From contig NZ_JAGEKR010000015.1 in the NCBI RefSeq assembly GCF_017565405.1, positions 124,001 to 188,000 of the forward strand: 64,000 nucleotides of DNA, read 5' to 3'. The position numbers were made by a program, and so were the translations under genes. This DNA comes from Allobranchiibius sp. CTAmp26. Lineage in GTDB: Bacteria; Actinomycetota; Actinomycetes; Actinomycetales; Dermatophilaceae. The notes beneath the pieces were generated by a model. It had not been told where the DNA came from and did not search any database. It was given only the letters and a program-made list of their open reading frames with translations. Of the stretch, positions 51,493 to 60,379 are shown piece by piece. Numbering within the stretch: the first letter of the stretch is position 1; each line of letters opens with the position of its first letter.

Positions 51493-52104
51493 TCAGGCGT
51501 CGCCGGGCATGTCCGGTGTCGTGCCCGGAAGCACGAAGTAGACGGCGACCGCCGCGGAGATGGCCAGCGTCAGGTAGGGGCTGACGAACGCTACGGCCGT
51601 GGCCAAGAGGTAGGGCGCCACGCCGATCAGGTTGCGGGACAGGACATGGCGCCGGTAGGCCGGGGTGATGTGGGCGTGCAGCAGGTGGGTCCGGCGTTGC
51701 AGCAGATGCCAGTTCATCGCGAGGAATACGGCGGACATCAGCAGCAGTGAACCTCCGTAGAGGGCCGCGGCGAGGGTGCGTCCGGAGTCCACGAGGAGGT
51801 AGCGCGCCATCAGCGCGGTGGTGAACGGCAGCAGGACGATCGTCATCAGCAGAGCGATGTTGAGGAAGAGGATCGAGCGGTCCACGGCCCGCAGTCGGCG
51901 CAGCGTGGCGTGGTGGTTGACCCAGATGACCCCGATGGTGAGGAACGAGACGACGTAGGCCGCGAAGCTCGGCCACTGCTCACCGAGTCGGTGCGCGAGA
52001 GAGACGTCGCGGGCGGGTTCGGGCACCCGCAGATCGATCACCAGCAACGTGATGGCGACGGCGATGACACCGTCGGAGAAGGCTTCCAGGCTGGTCTTGT
52101 CCAT
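51493..52104 (-). CDS. TMEM175-family potassium channel-like protein
   Basis: 203 residues with six membrane helices and the family signature FSDGVIAVAITLLVIDLRVP in the first helix (FSDG motif), then WVNHHATLRRLRAVDRSILFLNIALL. Bacterial TMEM175 (DUF1211) forms tetrameric potassium channels. Starts at ATG 52104 with AGGAGG upstream and ends next to the DksA-like gene. Confidence 0.9.
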   Translation of the reverse strand: MDKTSLEAFSDGVIAVAITLLVIDLRVPEPARDVSLAHRLGEQWPSFAAYVVSFLTIGVIWVNHHATLRRLRAVDRSILFLNIALLMTIVLLPFTTALMARYLLVDSGRTLAAALYGGSLLLMSAVFLAMNWHLLQRRTHLLHAHITPAYRRHVLSRNLIGVAPYLLATAVAFVSPYLTLAISAAVAVYFVLPGTTPDMPGDA

Positions 52105-52256
52105 CGGGTTCCTCCTGCACCGGTGGGCTCGCGGTCGTCGATCGTCGGCGGTCGCGCCCGACGGCCCATCTCAGCATGCCGGGCCGATGCTCGATCGGTG
52201 ATCGACGACGCACGCCGGCCAGGAATCCTGACCCCGGCACCGTCGTTCTACCCGTC

Positions 52257-53273
52257 ATGAAGAAGATCGGGTTCCTGTCGTTCGGGCACTGGACACCGTC
52301 GCCGCAGTCGCAGACGCGGTCGGCCTCGGACGTGCTGCTGCAGTCCATCGACCTGGCCGTCGCCGCCGAGGAGATCGGCGCGGACGGCGCGTACTTCCGG
52401 GTGCACCACTTCGCGCGCCAGCTGTCGGCGCCGTTCCCGCTGCTCGCGGCGGTCGGTGCCAAGACGAGCAGCATCGAGATCGGCACCGGCGTGATCGACA
52501 TGCGCTACGAGAACCCGCTCTACATGGCCGAGGACGCGGCCACCGCCGACCTCATCGCCGAGGGCAGGCTGCAGTTGGGCATCAGCCGGGGATCGCCCGA
52601 GCAGGTCATCGAGGGCTACGGCTACTTCGGCTACCGACCCGAGGACGGCGACCACGCCGCGATGGCGCGCGAGCACACCAGCACCTTCCTCGAGGTCATC
52701 CAGGGCAAGGGGTTCGCGCAGCCCAACCCGCGCCCGATGTTCCCCAACCCGCCCGGTCTGCTGCCGATCGAGCCGCACTCCCCTGGGCTGCGCGAGCGCA
52801 TCTGGTGGGGCGCCGGGTCGCGCGCGACCGCCGAGTGGGCCGGTGAGCAGGGGATGAACCTGATGAGTTCGACGCTGCTCACCGAGGACACCGGCGTGCC
52901 GTTCCATCAGTTGCAGGCCGAGCAGATCCAGCGTTTCCGCGACGCCTGGAAGTCCGCCGGCCACCCCGGCGAGCCACGCGTGTCGGTGAGCCGCAGCATC
53001 TTCCCGATCGTCAACGAGACGGACCGCGCGTACTTTTGGCGCGACACCCACAGCACGGACCAGGTCGGTCAGCTCGAGGGCGGCCTGGCCCGCTTCGGCA
53101 AGTCGTACGCCGGGGAGCCGGACCAGCTCGTCAAAGAGCTCGCCGACGACGAGGCGGTCGCCGCGGCCGACACCCTCCTGCTGACGGTGCCCAACCAGCT
53201 CGGCGTCGACTACAACGTGCACGTCCTGGACAGCGTGGTGCGCCACCTGGCTCCGGAGCTCGGCTGGCGCTGA
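52257..53273 (+). CDS. LLM-class flavin-dependent oxidoreductase
   Basis: 338 residues from ATG 52257. Bacterial luciferase-like fold: MKKIGFLSFGHWTP at the N-terminus, SIDLAVAAEEIGADGAYFRVHHFA, IEIGTGVIDMRYENPLYMAEDAATAD, GRLQLGISRGSPEQV and WWGAGSRATAEWAGEQGMNLM. Members use FMN or F420 to oxidise or oxygenate small organics. The VHH in place of the common DHF motif is closer to FMN-dependent monooxygenases. The substrate is unknown. First of three LLM genes in a row. Confidence 0.87.
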   Translation: MKKIGFLSFGHWTPSPQSQTRSASDVLLQSIDLAVAAEEIGADGAYFRVHHFARQLSAPFPLLAAVGAKTSSIEIGTGVIDMRYENPLYMAEDAATADLIAEGRLQLGISRGSPEQVIEGYGYFGYRPEDGDHAAMAREHTSTFLEVIQGKGFAQPNPRPMFPNPPGLLPIEPHSPGLRERIWWGAGSRATAEWAGEQGMNLMSSTLLTEDTGVPFHQLQAEQIQRFRDAWKSAGHPGEPRVSVSRSIFPIVNETDRAYFWRDTHSTDQVGQLEGGLARFGKSYAGEPDQLVKELADDEAVAAADTLLLTVPNQLGVDYNVHVLDSVVRHLAPELGWR

Positions 53274-53314
53274 ACACGCACCACCGGCGACGGTCCGGCG
53301 GCAGACTCCCTGTC

Positions 53315-54283
53315 ATGGACGAGGACCTGCCGCTCATCGGCTTCGGCCTCCCGGTCTCCGGCGCATGGGCGACACCCGCTGCGATGGTGCACGTCGCTCG
53401 TCGCGCCGAGGAGCTGGGGTACGCCTCGTTGTGGACCTTCCAGCGCGTCCTCTCCCCGGTCGCCGAGGAGTCCGGGGACGAGGCGAGCGCCCGGCCACCG
53501 TCGGACCGTCCCGCCGACCACCCGTCGTACCTGGCCGTGCACGACGCCGTCCTGCCGCTCGCGTACATCGCCGGTCACACCTCGCGCATCGGGCTGGGGA
53601 CCGCCACGCTCTGCGCGCCGTTCACCGCGCCGGCGCTGCTCGCCAAGGCCATGGCCTCGCTGGATCAACTGAGCGGCGGGAGACTGACCGTCGGTCTCGG
53701 GATGGGGTGGATGCGCGCGGAGTACGCCGCCGCCGGGATCCCGTTCGAGCGCCGTGGGGCGCGGATGGAGGAATACCTGCGCGCCCTGGTCGCCCTGTGG
53801 ACCGAGGACCCGGTCCGGTTCGACGGCGAGTTCTACACGGTGCCGCTCTCGCGCACGGGTCCGGCTCCGGTCCAGTCACCGCACCCGCCGGTGCTGGTGG
53901 GCGCCGCCGCGCCCGCGGCCCTGCGCCGGGCGGGGCGGCTCGCCCAGGGCTGGATCGGCAGCGCCGATACCGACCCCGTGCGGGCGGCGGACTCGATCGC
54001 GCTCGTCCGCGAAGGTGCGCGGGAAGCCGGCCGCCGCCCGGACGAGCTGCGGTTCGTGGTGCGGGTCGTACCCGATCTGACCGCTTCGGACCCGGGCCGC
54101 CGCACCGCCTACCGCGGCACCGCCGAACAACTGCACGACGACCTCGTGCGGCTACGGCGCAGCGGCGTCACCGAGGTCATCCTGGACCTCAATTTCTCCC
54201 CGCACGTCGTGTCGCCGGGCGTCACACCCGACGAGGCGACGTCGTACGCCGATGAGGTGCTGCTGGCTCTCGCTCACCGCTAG
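53315..54283 (+). CDS. LLM-class F420-dependent oxidoreductase (TIGR03619-like)
   Basis: 322 residues from ATG 53315, 41 bp after the previous LLM gene. Typical segments: IGFGLPVSGAWATPAAMVHVARRAEELGYASLWTFQRVLSP, TSRIGLGTATLCAPFTAPALLAKAMASLDQLSGGRLTVGLGMGWMRAEYAAAGIPF and PPVLVGAAAPAALRRAGRLAQGWIG. Resembles F420-binding oxidoreductases of actinobacteria. It converges on the next LLM gene with a 4-bp overlap. Confidence 0.85.
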   Translation: MDEDLPLIGFGLPVSGAWATPAAMVHVARRAEELGYASLWTFQRVLSPVAEESGDEASARPPSDRPADHPSYLAVHDAVLPLAYIAGHTSRIGLGTATLCAPFTAPALLAKAMASLDQLSGGRLTVGLGMGWMRAEYAAAGIPFERRGARMEEYLRALVALWTEDPVRFDGEFYTVPLSRTGPAPVQSPHPPVLVGAAAPAALRRAGRLAQGWIGSADTDPVRAADSIALVREGAREAGRRPDELRFVVRVVPDLTASDPGRRTAYRGTAEQLHDDLVRLRRSGVTEVILDLNFSPHVVSPGVTPDEATSYADEVLLALAHR

Positions 54284-55266
54284 GCAGCGTCGACCTTGGG
54301 CATGATGTCGTTCTTCAGCCGTTTGAGGTCGTCCAAGGTCTTGGAGACCGGCACGTCGGCGAACGGCGGCCACAGCAGCGGCATGTGCATGCCCGCCTCC
54401 TGGTAGCTCTTCAGCCGGTCCGCGATCTGCGCCTCGGTGCCGACCAGAAGGTTGGTCAGCTTGTGGTTGTCGGTCTGGTCCACCTCGGTGTCGGTGATCG
54501 TGAACCAGATCATGCTGCACATCTCGACGTCCTCGATGGACTTGCCGAGCGGCTCCAGCTCGTGCCCGATGGCCTTGCGCCAGTTGGCGAGCTCCGCCGG
54601 GGTGTCCTGGATGCCGATCCACCCCTTGAGGCCGTACTTCGAGATCCGTCGGGCCGAACGCCGGGCGTCCTTCAGGCCGCTGAAGTAGATGGGCGGGCCG
54701 GGCTTCTGCAGCGGCTGGTGCCCGAAGCCGGAGGGCCCGAAGTCGGCGAACTCGCCGTGGTACTCGAAGGTCTCGTTGGCCCAGATGCCCTGGCAGATCT
54801 CGATGGTCTCCCGCACATGCCCGTGCCGGCGCGGGAAGAGGTGGGTGGCACTCGCCGCGTCGAACTCCTCCGGCATCCACCCCGCGCCGAGCCCGACGTT
54901 GAGCCGCCCCTCGGCGAGATGGTCGATGGTGGCGCACTCCGCGGCGAAGACGCCCGGCGAGCGGTACGGCGTGTCGGTGATGCTCATCCCGATACGGACC
55001 TTCTCGGTACGCGCTGCGAGCCAGGGAAGCAGCGGCCAGCCCTGGAACCACTTGCCTTTCGCCTCCACCGGCATCTGGAGCGGGAACTGGTCCATCATCC
55101 CGAAGGGGTATTTCAGCTCCCCGCGGTCGGAGGCCTCGGGCACGATGACCCGGTCCAGGGTCCACACCGAGTCGAAGTCGAGCTCCTCGGCGAGATCGGT
55201 CAGGTCGGCGAGTTCCTGGACCGTCACGTGGTTGCGGAAGGTGGGCAGGTACAGAGCGAGTTTCAT
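54280..55266 (-). CDS. LLM-class flavin/F420-dependent oxidoreductase
   Basis: 328 residues from ATG 55266. Luciferase-like fold: LALYLPTFRNHVTVQELADLTDLAEELDFDSVWTLDRVIVP, KVRIGMSITDTPYRSPGVFAAECATIDHLAEGRLNVGLGAGWMPEEFDAA and PPIYFSGLKDARRSARRISKYGLKGWIG. It shares the minus strand with the acyl-CoA ligase 132 bp upstream and may act in the same catabolic route. Cofactor (FMN or F420) and substrate are not determined. Confidence 0.85.
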   Translation of the reverse strand: MKLALYLPTFRNHVTVQELADLTDLAEELDFDSVWTLDRVIVPEASDRGELKYPFGMMDQFPLQMPVEAKGKWFQGWPLLPWLAARTEKVRIGMSITDTPYRSPGVFAAECATIDHLAEGRLNVGLGAGWMPEEFDAASATHLFPRRHGHVRETIEICQGIWANETFEYHGEFADFGPSGFGHQPLQKPGPPIYFSGLKDARRSARRISKYGLKGWIGIQDTPAELANWRKAIGHELEPLGKSIEDVEMCSMIWFTITDTEVDQTDNHKLTNLLVGTEAQIADRLKSYQEAGMHMPLLWPPFADVPVSKTLDDLKRLKNDIMPKVDAA

Positions 55267-55398
55267 CAGTCCGTCATCTCCTTCGGGGCAGACCGGTGCG
55301 CGCCCGTCGGGGTCCGCCGGCGCGTGATGGGTTGCCGTTGTGACGTACTCAACCTCCGGGGCGTAGTGGCCGCAAGAGAAACGGTGCTCATCGTTTGC

Positions 55399-56940
55399 TC
55401 AACGCTGCGGCGGCTCGTCGCTCAGCTGCTCCCGCAACTCGCGCTTGAGCACCTTGCCGTAGCTGTTGACGGGCAGCGCGTCGACGAACCGGTAGTCCTT
55501 GGGCCGCTTGAACCGGGCGATCTGATCCAGGCACAGTCGGTCCAGCTCGTCGGTCGACGGCCGCCTCCCCTCCTCCGGGACGACGAACGCCACGACCGCC
55601 TCGCCCCATTCGGGGTCGGGCCGACCCACCACGGCGACCGCATCGACGTCCGGGTGGCGCAACAGCACCTCCTCGATCTCCCGGGGATAGATGTTGAGAC
55701 CACCGCTGATGATGAGGTCCTTGGAGCGGTCCCGCAGCGTGAGGCACCCCTCCGCGTCGAGGCTGCCGATGTCCCCGGTGTGCAGCCAACCGTCGCGCAA
55801 CGCCTTGGCCGTCTCCTCGGCGTCGCCCCAGTAACCGTCCATGACGACGCCACCACGGACGACCACCTCACCCTCCTCGCCGGTCGACACCTCCCGGTCG
55901 TCCTCGTTCACCACCCGCACGTCGACGTCGGTACGCGCGAAGCCGACGCTGCTCATCCGCTCCCGCCACCGCGGGTGCTCGCGCTGCGCGTGGTCCGCCT
56001 TGGACAAGGCGGTGATCGTCATGGGCGATTCACCCTGGCCGTAGATCTGCGCCAGCCGCGGTCCGAAGGTCTGCATCGCGTGCTCCAGATCTGCGAGATA
56101 CATCGGCGCACCGCCATAGATGATCGTCTTCAGCCCGTCGAGGTCGGCGCCCTGCAGCGCGGGATCGGCCGCCAGGCGTTTGACCATCAGGGGGGCGGCG
56201 AAGAACGACATGCCCGGCCACCTGCGCAGTAACGCCAACAGCTCGGGACCGTCGAGCGCGCCAGACCCGGGCATGACGCTGACCGCGCCGTGGGCCACGT
56301 GCGGCAGTCCGTAGAGCCCCGCTCCGTGGGAGAGGGGCGCGGCGTGCAGCACGCTGTCGGTGGCTGCCACCGGGTCGATGTCCGCGAAGTAGCTGAGGGA
56401 CGCCATCAGGAGGTTGCCGTGGGTCAGGGTCGCGCCCTTGGGCCGGCCGGTGGTCCCGCTGGTGTAGAAGATCCATGCCGGGTCGGTCGCCTGCCGATCG
56501 ACCAACGGGCCCGGCTCGTCGCCGATCAACTCCTCCCACGCTTCCCCGGGCGCCACGACGACCGTCCGCAAGGAGGCCACCTCCCCGACGAGCGCCTGCA
56601 CGTCCGGCGCGTGGTCCGCGTCCGTCACGACCACCGCAGTGGCGCTGTGCTCCAGGATGTAGGCGATCTCCGCCCGGTGCAGCCGCGCGTTGACCGGAAC
56701 GACGACGAGGCCGGCCCGCCAGGCGGCGTACTGCGCCTCGAGGTATTCGGACCGGTTGCCCATCACGATCGCGATCCGGTCCCCCGGCGACAGGCCGCAC
56801 CGGTCACGCAGTCCCGCGGAGAGCGCGGCGACGCGCGCGGCGAACTGCGACCAGGTGGAATGCACGCGGACGCCGTCGGCCAGGGCCGCCCGCTCGCCGA
56901 TCCGCCGTCCGTTGCGCTCGACCCACGTGGCGAGGTTCAT
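55399..56940 (-). CDS. AMP-dependent acyl-CoA synthetase/ligase
   Basis: 513 residues. ANL superfamily motifs: P-loop FYTSGTTGRPKGATLTH (~165-180), adenine motif IIYGGAPMYL, QIYGQGESP, hinge LRDRSKDLIISGGLNIYP and the C-terminal catalytic Lys in VNSYGKVLKRELREQ. It activates a carboxylic acid as acyl-AMP and transfers it to CoA. Acid chain length cannot be read from the sequence. Shares a 124-bp divergent region with the PPOX gene. Confidence 0.9.
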   Translation of the reverse strand: MNLATWVERNGRRIGERAALADGVRVHSTWSQFAARVAALSAGLRDRCGLSPGDRIAIVMGNRSEYLEAQYAAWRAGLVVVPVNARLHRAEIAYILEHSATAVVVTDADHAPDVQALVGEVASLRTVVVAPGEAWEELIGDEPGPLVDRQATDPAWIFYTSGTTGRPKGATLTHGNLLMASLSYFADIDPVAATDSVLHAAPLSHGAGLYGLPHVAHGAVSVMPGSGALDGPELLALLRRWPGMSFFAAPLMVKRLAADPALQGADLDGLKTIIYGGAPMYLADLEHAMQTFGPRLAQIYGQGESPMTITALSKADHAQREHPRWRERMSSVGFARTDVDVRVVNEDDREVSTGEEGEVVVRGGVVMDGYWGDAEETAKALRDGWLHTGDIGSLDAEGCLTLRDRSKDLIISGGLNIYPREIEEVLLRHPDVDAVAVVGRPDPEWGEAVVAFVVPEEGRRPSTDELDRLCLDQIARFKRPKDYRFVDALPVNSYGKVLKRELREQLSDEPPQR

Positions 56941-57064
56941 CAGGCCAACCTCACCCGGGTCGGCTCACGGGTCAAGGCGCCGCGATCGGCGTTGATGAAG
57001 GCATGATGAGCGCCGCCTAGCATGCAGGTGCGCACGGGTGTCCGGCCCGCGCACGGGAGCCGCC

Positions 57065-57490
57065 ATGAAACTGGACGCCGACACCGCCCGGGCTCGCCTC
57101 GAACGCGAGGTCCACGGAGTGCTCGCCACCCTGCACCCCGACCGGGGGCCCGATCCACAACCGGTCGTGTACGCCGTCCACGAGGGACACGTTGGAGTGC
57201 CCATCGACCGCGTGAAACCCAAGTCCCGGTCCCGGCTGCAGCGCGAGGACAACCTCGCGGCCGATCCGCGCGGCACGCTGCTGATCGAGCACTGGGAGAC
57301 CGAGGACTGGTCGCGGCTGTGGTGGGTGCGCGCGGAACTGGAACACGTCGCCACTCCGGCCACCGAGCTGGTGGATGCGCTCGGTGACCGGCTGGCGCGC
57401 ACTGTCGCCCAGTACGCCGACAAACCCTTCCACCGCGTGCTGGTCTGCCGCATCGTCCGCGTCTCCGGGTGGGCAGCCTCCGATTCCTGA
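57065..57490 (+). CDS. PPOX-class F420-dependent oxidoreductase (TIGR03668-like)
   Basis: 141 residues, split-barrel flavin-binding fold: N-terminal ARLEREVHGVLATLHPDRGPDPQPVVYAV, middle VGVPIDRVKPKSRSRLQREDNLAADPRGTLLIEHWETEDWSRLWWVRAELEHV and a C-terminal helix (YADKPFHRVLVCRIVRVSGW). The WWVR segment is characteristic of the F420-binding subgroup. With fgd in the same window it supports an F420-using organism. Confidence 0.87.
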   Translation: MKLDADTARARLEREVHGVLATLHPDRGPDPQPVVYAVHEGHVGVPIDRVKPKSRSRLQREDNLAADPRGTLLIEHWETEDWSRLWWVRAELEHVATPATELVDALGDRLARTVAQYADKPFHRVLVCRIVRVSGWAASDS

Positions 57491-57517
57491 GGCCCGCCGG
57501 TGCGGCGGTGCCGGTGA

Positions 57518-57832
57518 CTAGGAGTAGGCGACCGTCGGGCCGGTCATCAGGTCGACGCCGGCTCCGGCGAAATTGGCCAGGTCGTCGACGGCCGCCTTGC
57601 CCTCGGGTCCGGATAGCGCGGACGCGAGCGACGCGTCGTCGTCGAACGTCAGCGCGGCGATGAAGTAGTACGGCGCGGGGCTTCCGTCCGGGCCCGCCGA
57701 CGGCGTGGTGCCGGTGAAGCTGCGAAGACCCGGCAGCTTCAGGGCGATCGGCGAGTGAACCTCCTTGTAGTGCTGGTCGAAGGCGTGCGGGTCGGCCGGC
57801 GGGCGGTAACAGGCGTAGAGAGTGCTGCTCAT
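57518..57832 (-). CDS. EthD-family protein
   Basis: 104 residues of the EthD dimeric ferredoxin-like fold: YACYRPPADPHAFDQHYKEVHSPIALKLPGLRSF, then AALTFDDDASLASALSGPEGKAAVDDLANFAG. Related proteins assist monooxygenase systems. Its ATG overlaps the kinase stop (57829-57832), so it is co-translated with a two-component system, which is an unusual partner. Confidence 0.85.
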   Translation of the reverse strand: MSSTLYACYRPPADPHAFDQHYKEVHSPIALKLPGLRSFTGTTPSAGPDGSPAPYYFIAALTFDDDASLASALSGPEGKAAVDDLANFAGAGVDLMTGPTVAYS

Positions 57833-59577
57833 GGGTGGTTCCCTTTCTCGGTGTTGCCGGGCACGAGGGGGCCCGGACGTCTTCCCCGTGGGATCCGCAG
57901 TCGCATCGACGTGCCCGACGGACCGGAGTGCGCCACCGACAGGTCGCCGGACATGGCCCGCATCAGACCGTGCGCGAGTCCGAGCCCCAGGCCGATGCTC
58001 TCCCCGTACGCCGGGCCGCCGGGCTCCCGGGCAGCCGCCGGCGAATCGCGGAGCCCGGCACGCGGGAACGGGGTGAAGATCCGCGGGAGCACCTCGGGAC
58101 TGATGCCGGGTCCGTCGTCGTCGACGAACAGGAGCAGGTGTGTGCCGTCGGGCGTCGGGTGCCCGCGGACGACGACCCGCCCACCGGCCGCACCATGACG
58201 GATCGCATTGCCGACGAGGTTGAGGAAGACCTGCAGGAGGCGACGGGGGTCGGCCAGCGCGACCTCGCGTCCCAGGTCAAGCGACACCCGGACGTCGCGC
58301 TGCTGCGCCTGAGGTGCGAGCAGCCCGAACACCTCGGTCACCAGGTCAGCGACGCGGATCGGCTCCGGCGTCAGCGGGAGCGCACTGGCCTCGATCCGGC
58401 TCAGGTCGAGCACGTCGGTCAGCAGATCCATGACGTGGCCGGCCGCGGCGCCGACGTGCTCGAGAGCTTCACGGCGGCGACTCTCGTCCAGGTCGAGCGT
58501 GCCCAGGAGCTCGGCGAAGCCGACGATCGTCTGCAGAGGCGTCCGCGCCTCGTGGCCGACGGCCGCGAGCAGCTCCGACCGCGCGTGCGCCAGCTCCTCC
58601 GCCGTGCGACGTGCGGTCTCCGCCTCCAGCCGCGCTCGACGATCTCGCTCGGCCGCTCGCCGTTCGGTCAGGTCGAGCACGTTGACCACATACTGCGACG
58701 GGAGTCCGTCGCGGCCGATGAGCAGGGCGACCGTGACCTCGACATCGAGGTCCTCGCGGTCGGGACGCCTCAGAGCGGCGGCGAAGGACACGGGTGCCGC
58801 TCCCGGGTGATCGAGCCGGTCGAGCCAGGATCCCGGGGAGATGGGCCGGGCCGCGACGAGGTCGGCGAGCGTGCTGCCGATCAGGTCCCGTCCGCCACCC
58901 ACCAGGCCGCCCAGCGCCAGGTTGCTGGTGACGACCCGACGATCCAGCCCCAGGATCGCCATCCCCAGCGAGTTGTCGTCGAACGACGTACGGAAGCGTT
59001 CTTCGCTCTCCATGAGGTCGCCGACCAGTCCCGCGTGCTCGATCGCGACGGCGGCGAGATGGGTGAAGCGGTCGACCAGCGACTGCTCGCGTAGCGAAGG
59101 GTGGTGAGGTCTGCGGTGGTAGACGGCGAAGGTACCGACCGGGCGGCCGTCCCGCCCGGGGATGGGGGTGGACCAGCAGCTGCGCAGGCCCGCGGGCTCG
59201 GCGAGATGCCGGTACGCGGCCCACCGAGGATCGGTCCGCACGTCCGGTGCCACGACCGCGACGTTGCGCGCGGCCGCCGTACCGCACGAGCCGGCACCGT
59301 CCGCGATCGTCATGCCGTCGATGGCGGCGACGTACTCCGGGGGCAGGCTCGGCGCTGCGCCGTGGTGCAGGCTGCCGTGCGCGCGGTCGATCAGCAGGAT
59401 CGAGCAGCACGCGCCCTGCATCAGCTGTTCCAGCGATACCAGGATCAGCGCCAACACCTCGCGCAGCGGCGCGGCACCGGCGATGAGATCCAGCACCTGG
59501 GTCTGTCGGTCCAGCAACGCCTGCGCATCCTGGGCGACGGTGTCGCTGTCGACCTCGGACAGCGAGAGCTCGCTCAC
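57829..59577 (-). CDS. GAF-PAS sensor histidine kinase
   Basis: 582 residues from a GTG at 59577 overlapping the response regulator stop. No membrane segment. Order: GAF domain (~30-185; CSILLIDRAHGSLHHGAAPSLP, GSCGTAAARNVAVVAPDVRTDPRW), PAS domain (~195-310; SFDDNSLGMAILGLDRRVVTSN), HisKA with phospho-acceptor His342 (VGHEARTPLQTIVGFAELL) and HATPase (NLVGNAIRHGAAGGRVVV, DDDGPGISPEVLPRIFTPF). A cytoplasmic sensor of unknown ligand; partner of the regulator upstream. Longer open frame to 60324 is the shadow of the regulator. Confidence 0.92.
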   Translation of the reverse strand: MSELSLSEVDSDTVAQDAQALLDRQTQVLDLIAGAAPLREVLALILVSLEQLMQGACCSILLIDRAHGSLHHGAAPSLPPEYVAAIDGMTIADGAGSCGTAAARNVAVVAPDVRTDPRWAAYRHLAEPAGLRSCWSTPIPGRDGRPVGTFAVYHRRPHHPSLREQSLVDRFTHLAAVAIEHAGLVGDLMESEERFRTSFDDNSLGMAILGLDRRVVTSNLALGGLVGGGRDLIGSTLADLVAARPISPGSWLDRLDHPGAAPVSFAAALRRPDREDLDVEVTVALLIGRDGLPSQYVVNVLDLTERRAAERDRRARLEAETARRTAEELAHARSELLAAVGHEARTPLQTIVGFAELLGTLDLDESRRREALEHVGAAAGHVMDLLTDVLDLSRIEASALPLTPEPIRVADLVTEVFGLLAPQAQQRDVRVSLDLGREVALADPRRLLQVFLNLVGNAIRHGAAGGRVVVRGHPTPDGTHLLLFVDDDGPGISPEVLPRIFTPFPRAGLRDSPAAAREPGGPAYGESIGLGLGLAHGLMRAMSGDLSVAHSGPSGTSMRLRIPRGRRPGPLVPGNTEKGNHP

Positions 59578-60308
59578 GCGCCGTCCATCAGTTGATAGCC
59601 GACCCCACGAGATGTGCGCAGGAGTCGCGGGTGCGAGGAGTCGGCCTCCAGTTTGAGCCGTAAGCGGTGCACGTGCTCGGTGACCGTCGCCTCGCCGAGC
59701 CACTCCGACGATGAGTTCCACACCCTCTCCAGCAATTGACTGCGGGTGTAGACGTGCCGCGGGTGGGTCGCGAGGAAGACCAGCAGGTCGTACTCCTTGG
59801 GGGTCAGCTCGATCTCGATGCCGCCCCGATGGACCCGGCGACCGGCGCGATCGATGCGCAGGGCGCCGATGACGACGGCGTCGGCGGACCGCTCGGGGAC
59901 GCTGCGCCGCAGGACCGATCGAACGCGCGCAGCGAGCTCGCCGGGTGAGAACGGTTTGATCAGGTAGTCGTCGGCGCCGAGGTCGAGCGCGGCGATCCTG
60001 TCCTCTTCCCCGGTGCCACCCGACAGGACGATGACGGGCAGATCGCCGCGGCCGGCCCGGCCTGCGCGGACCGCCCGCAGCACGTCCAGCCCACCCAGAC
60101 CCGGGATGGACAGGTCGAGCACGATCAGCTCGGGCCGATCGTCCCGGATCCTGCGCAGTGCCGACGGCCCGTCGCCCGCCTCCAGGATCTGGAAGCCGGC
60201 ATCGTCCAGCTGCCACCGCACGACGGTCCGGACCGCCGCGTCGTCGTCCACCACCAGCACCCGCGGCGCTGCGGGGGCCCTGGTCGACGCGGTGACGGAC
60301 GAGGCCAT
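59574..60308 (-). CDS. OmpR-family response regulator
   Basis: 244 residues: receiver with VLVVDDDAAVRTVVRWQL, phospho-acceptor Asp65 (LIVLDLSIPGLGG), Thr/Ser LSGG, Lys in YLIKPFSPGELAARVRSVL, and a winged-helix DNA-binding domain (ELTPKEYDLLVFLATHPRHVYTRSQLLERVW, then TVTEHVHRLRLKLE). First gene of the regulator-kinase-EthD operon. A CRP-type palindrome directly precedes its ATG. Confidence 0.94.
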   Translation of the reverse strand: MASSVTASTRAPAAPRVLVVDDDAAVRTVVRWQLDDAGFQILEAGDGPSALRRIRDDRPELIVLDLSIPGLGGLDVLRAVRAGRAGRGDLPVIVLSGGTGEEDRIAALDLGADDYLIKPFSPGELAARVRSVLRRSVPERSADAVVIGALRIDRAGRRVHRGGIEIELTPKEYDLLVFLATHPRHVYTRSQLLERVWNSSSEWLGEATVTEHVHRLRLKLEADSSHPRLLRTSRGVGYQLMDGA

Positions 60309-60309
60309 G

Positions 60310-60325
60310 TGTGATGGTAATCACA
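60310..60325 (-). promoter_or_regulatory. CRP/GlxR-type binding site at the regulator start
   Basis: TGTGATGGTAATCACA matches the CRP-family consensus TGTGA-N6-TCACA with both half-sites perfect. It ends 1 bp upstream of the ATG at 60308. A bound CRP-family protein there would block initiation unless the promoter lies further upstream, so repression by cAMP-CRP is the more likely outcome. Confidence 0.6.
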
Positions 60326-60379
60326 CCAACGAGGACGCCACCCGGTGCTCGCTCGGCATTGAGGCGGCGTTGAGAGCAC

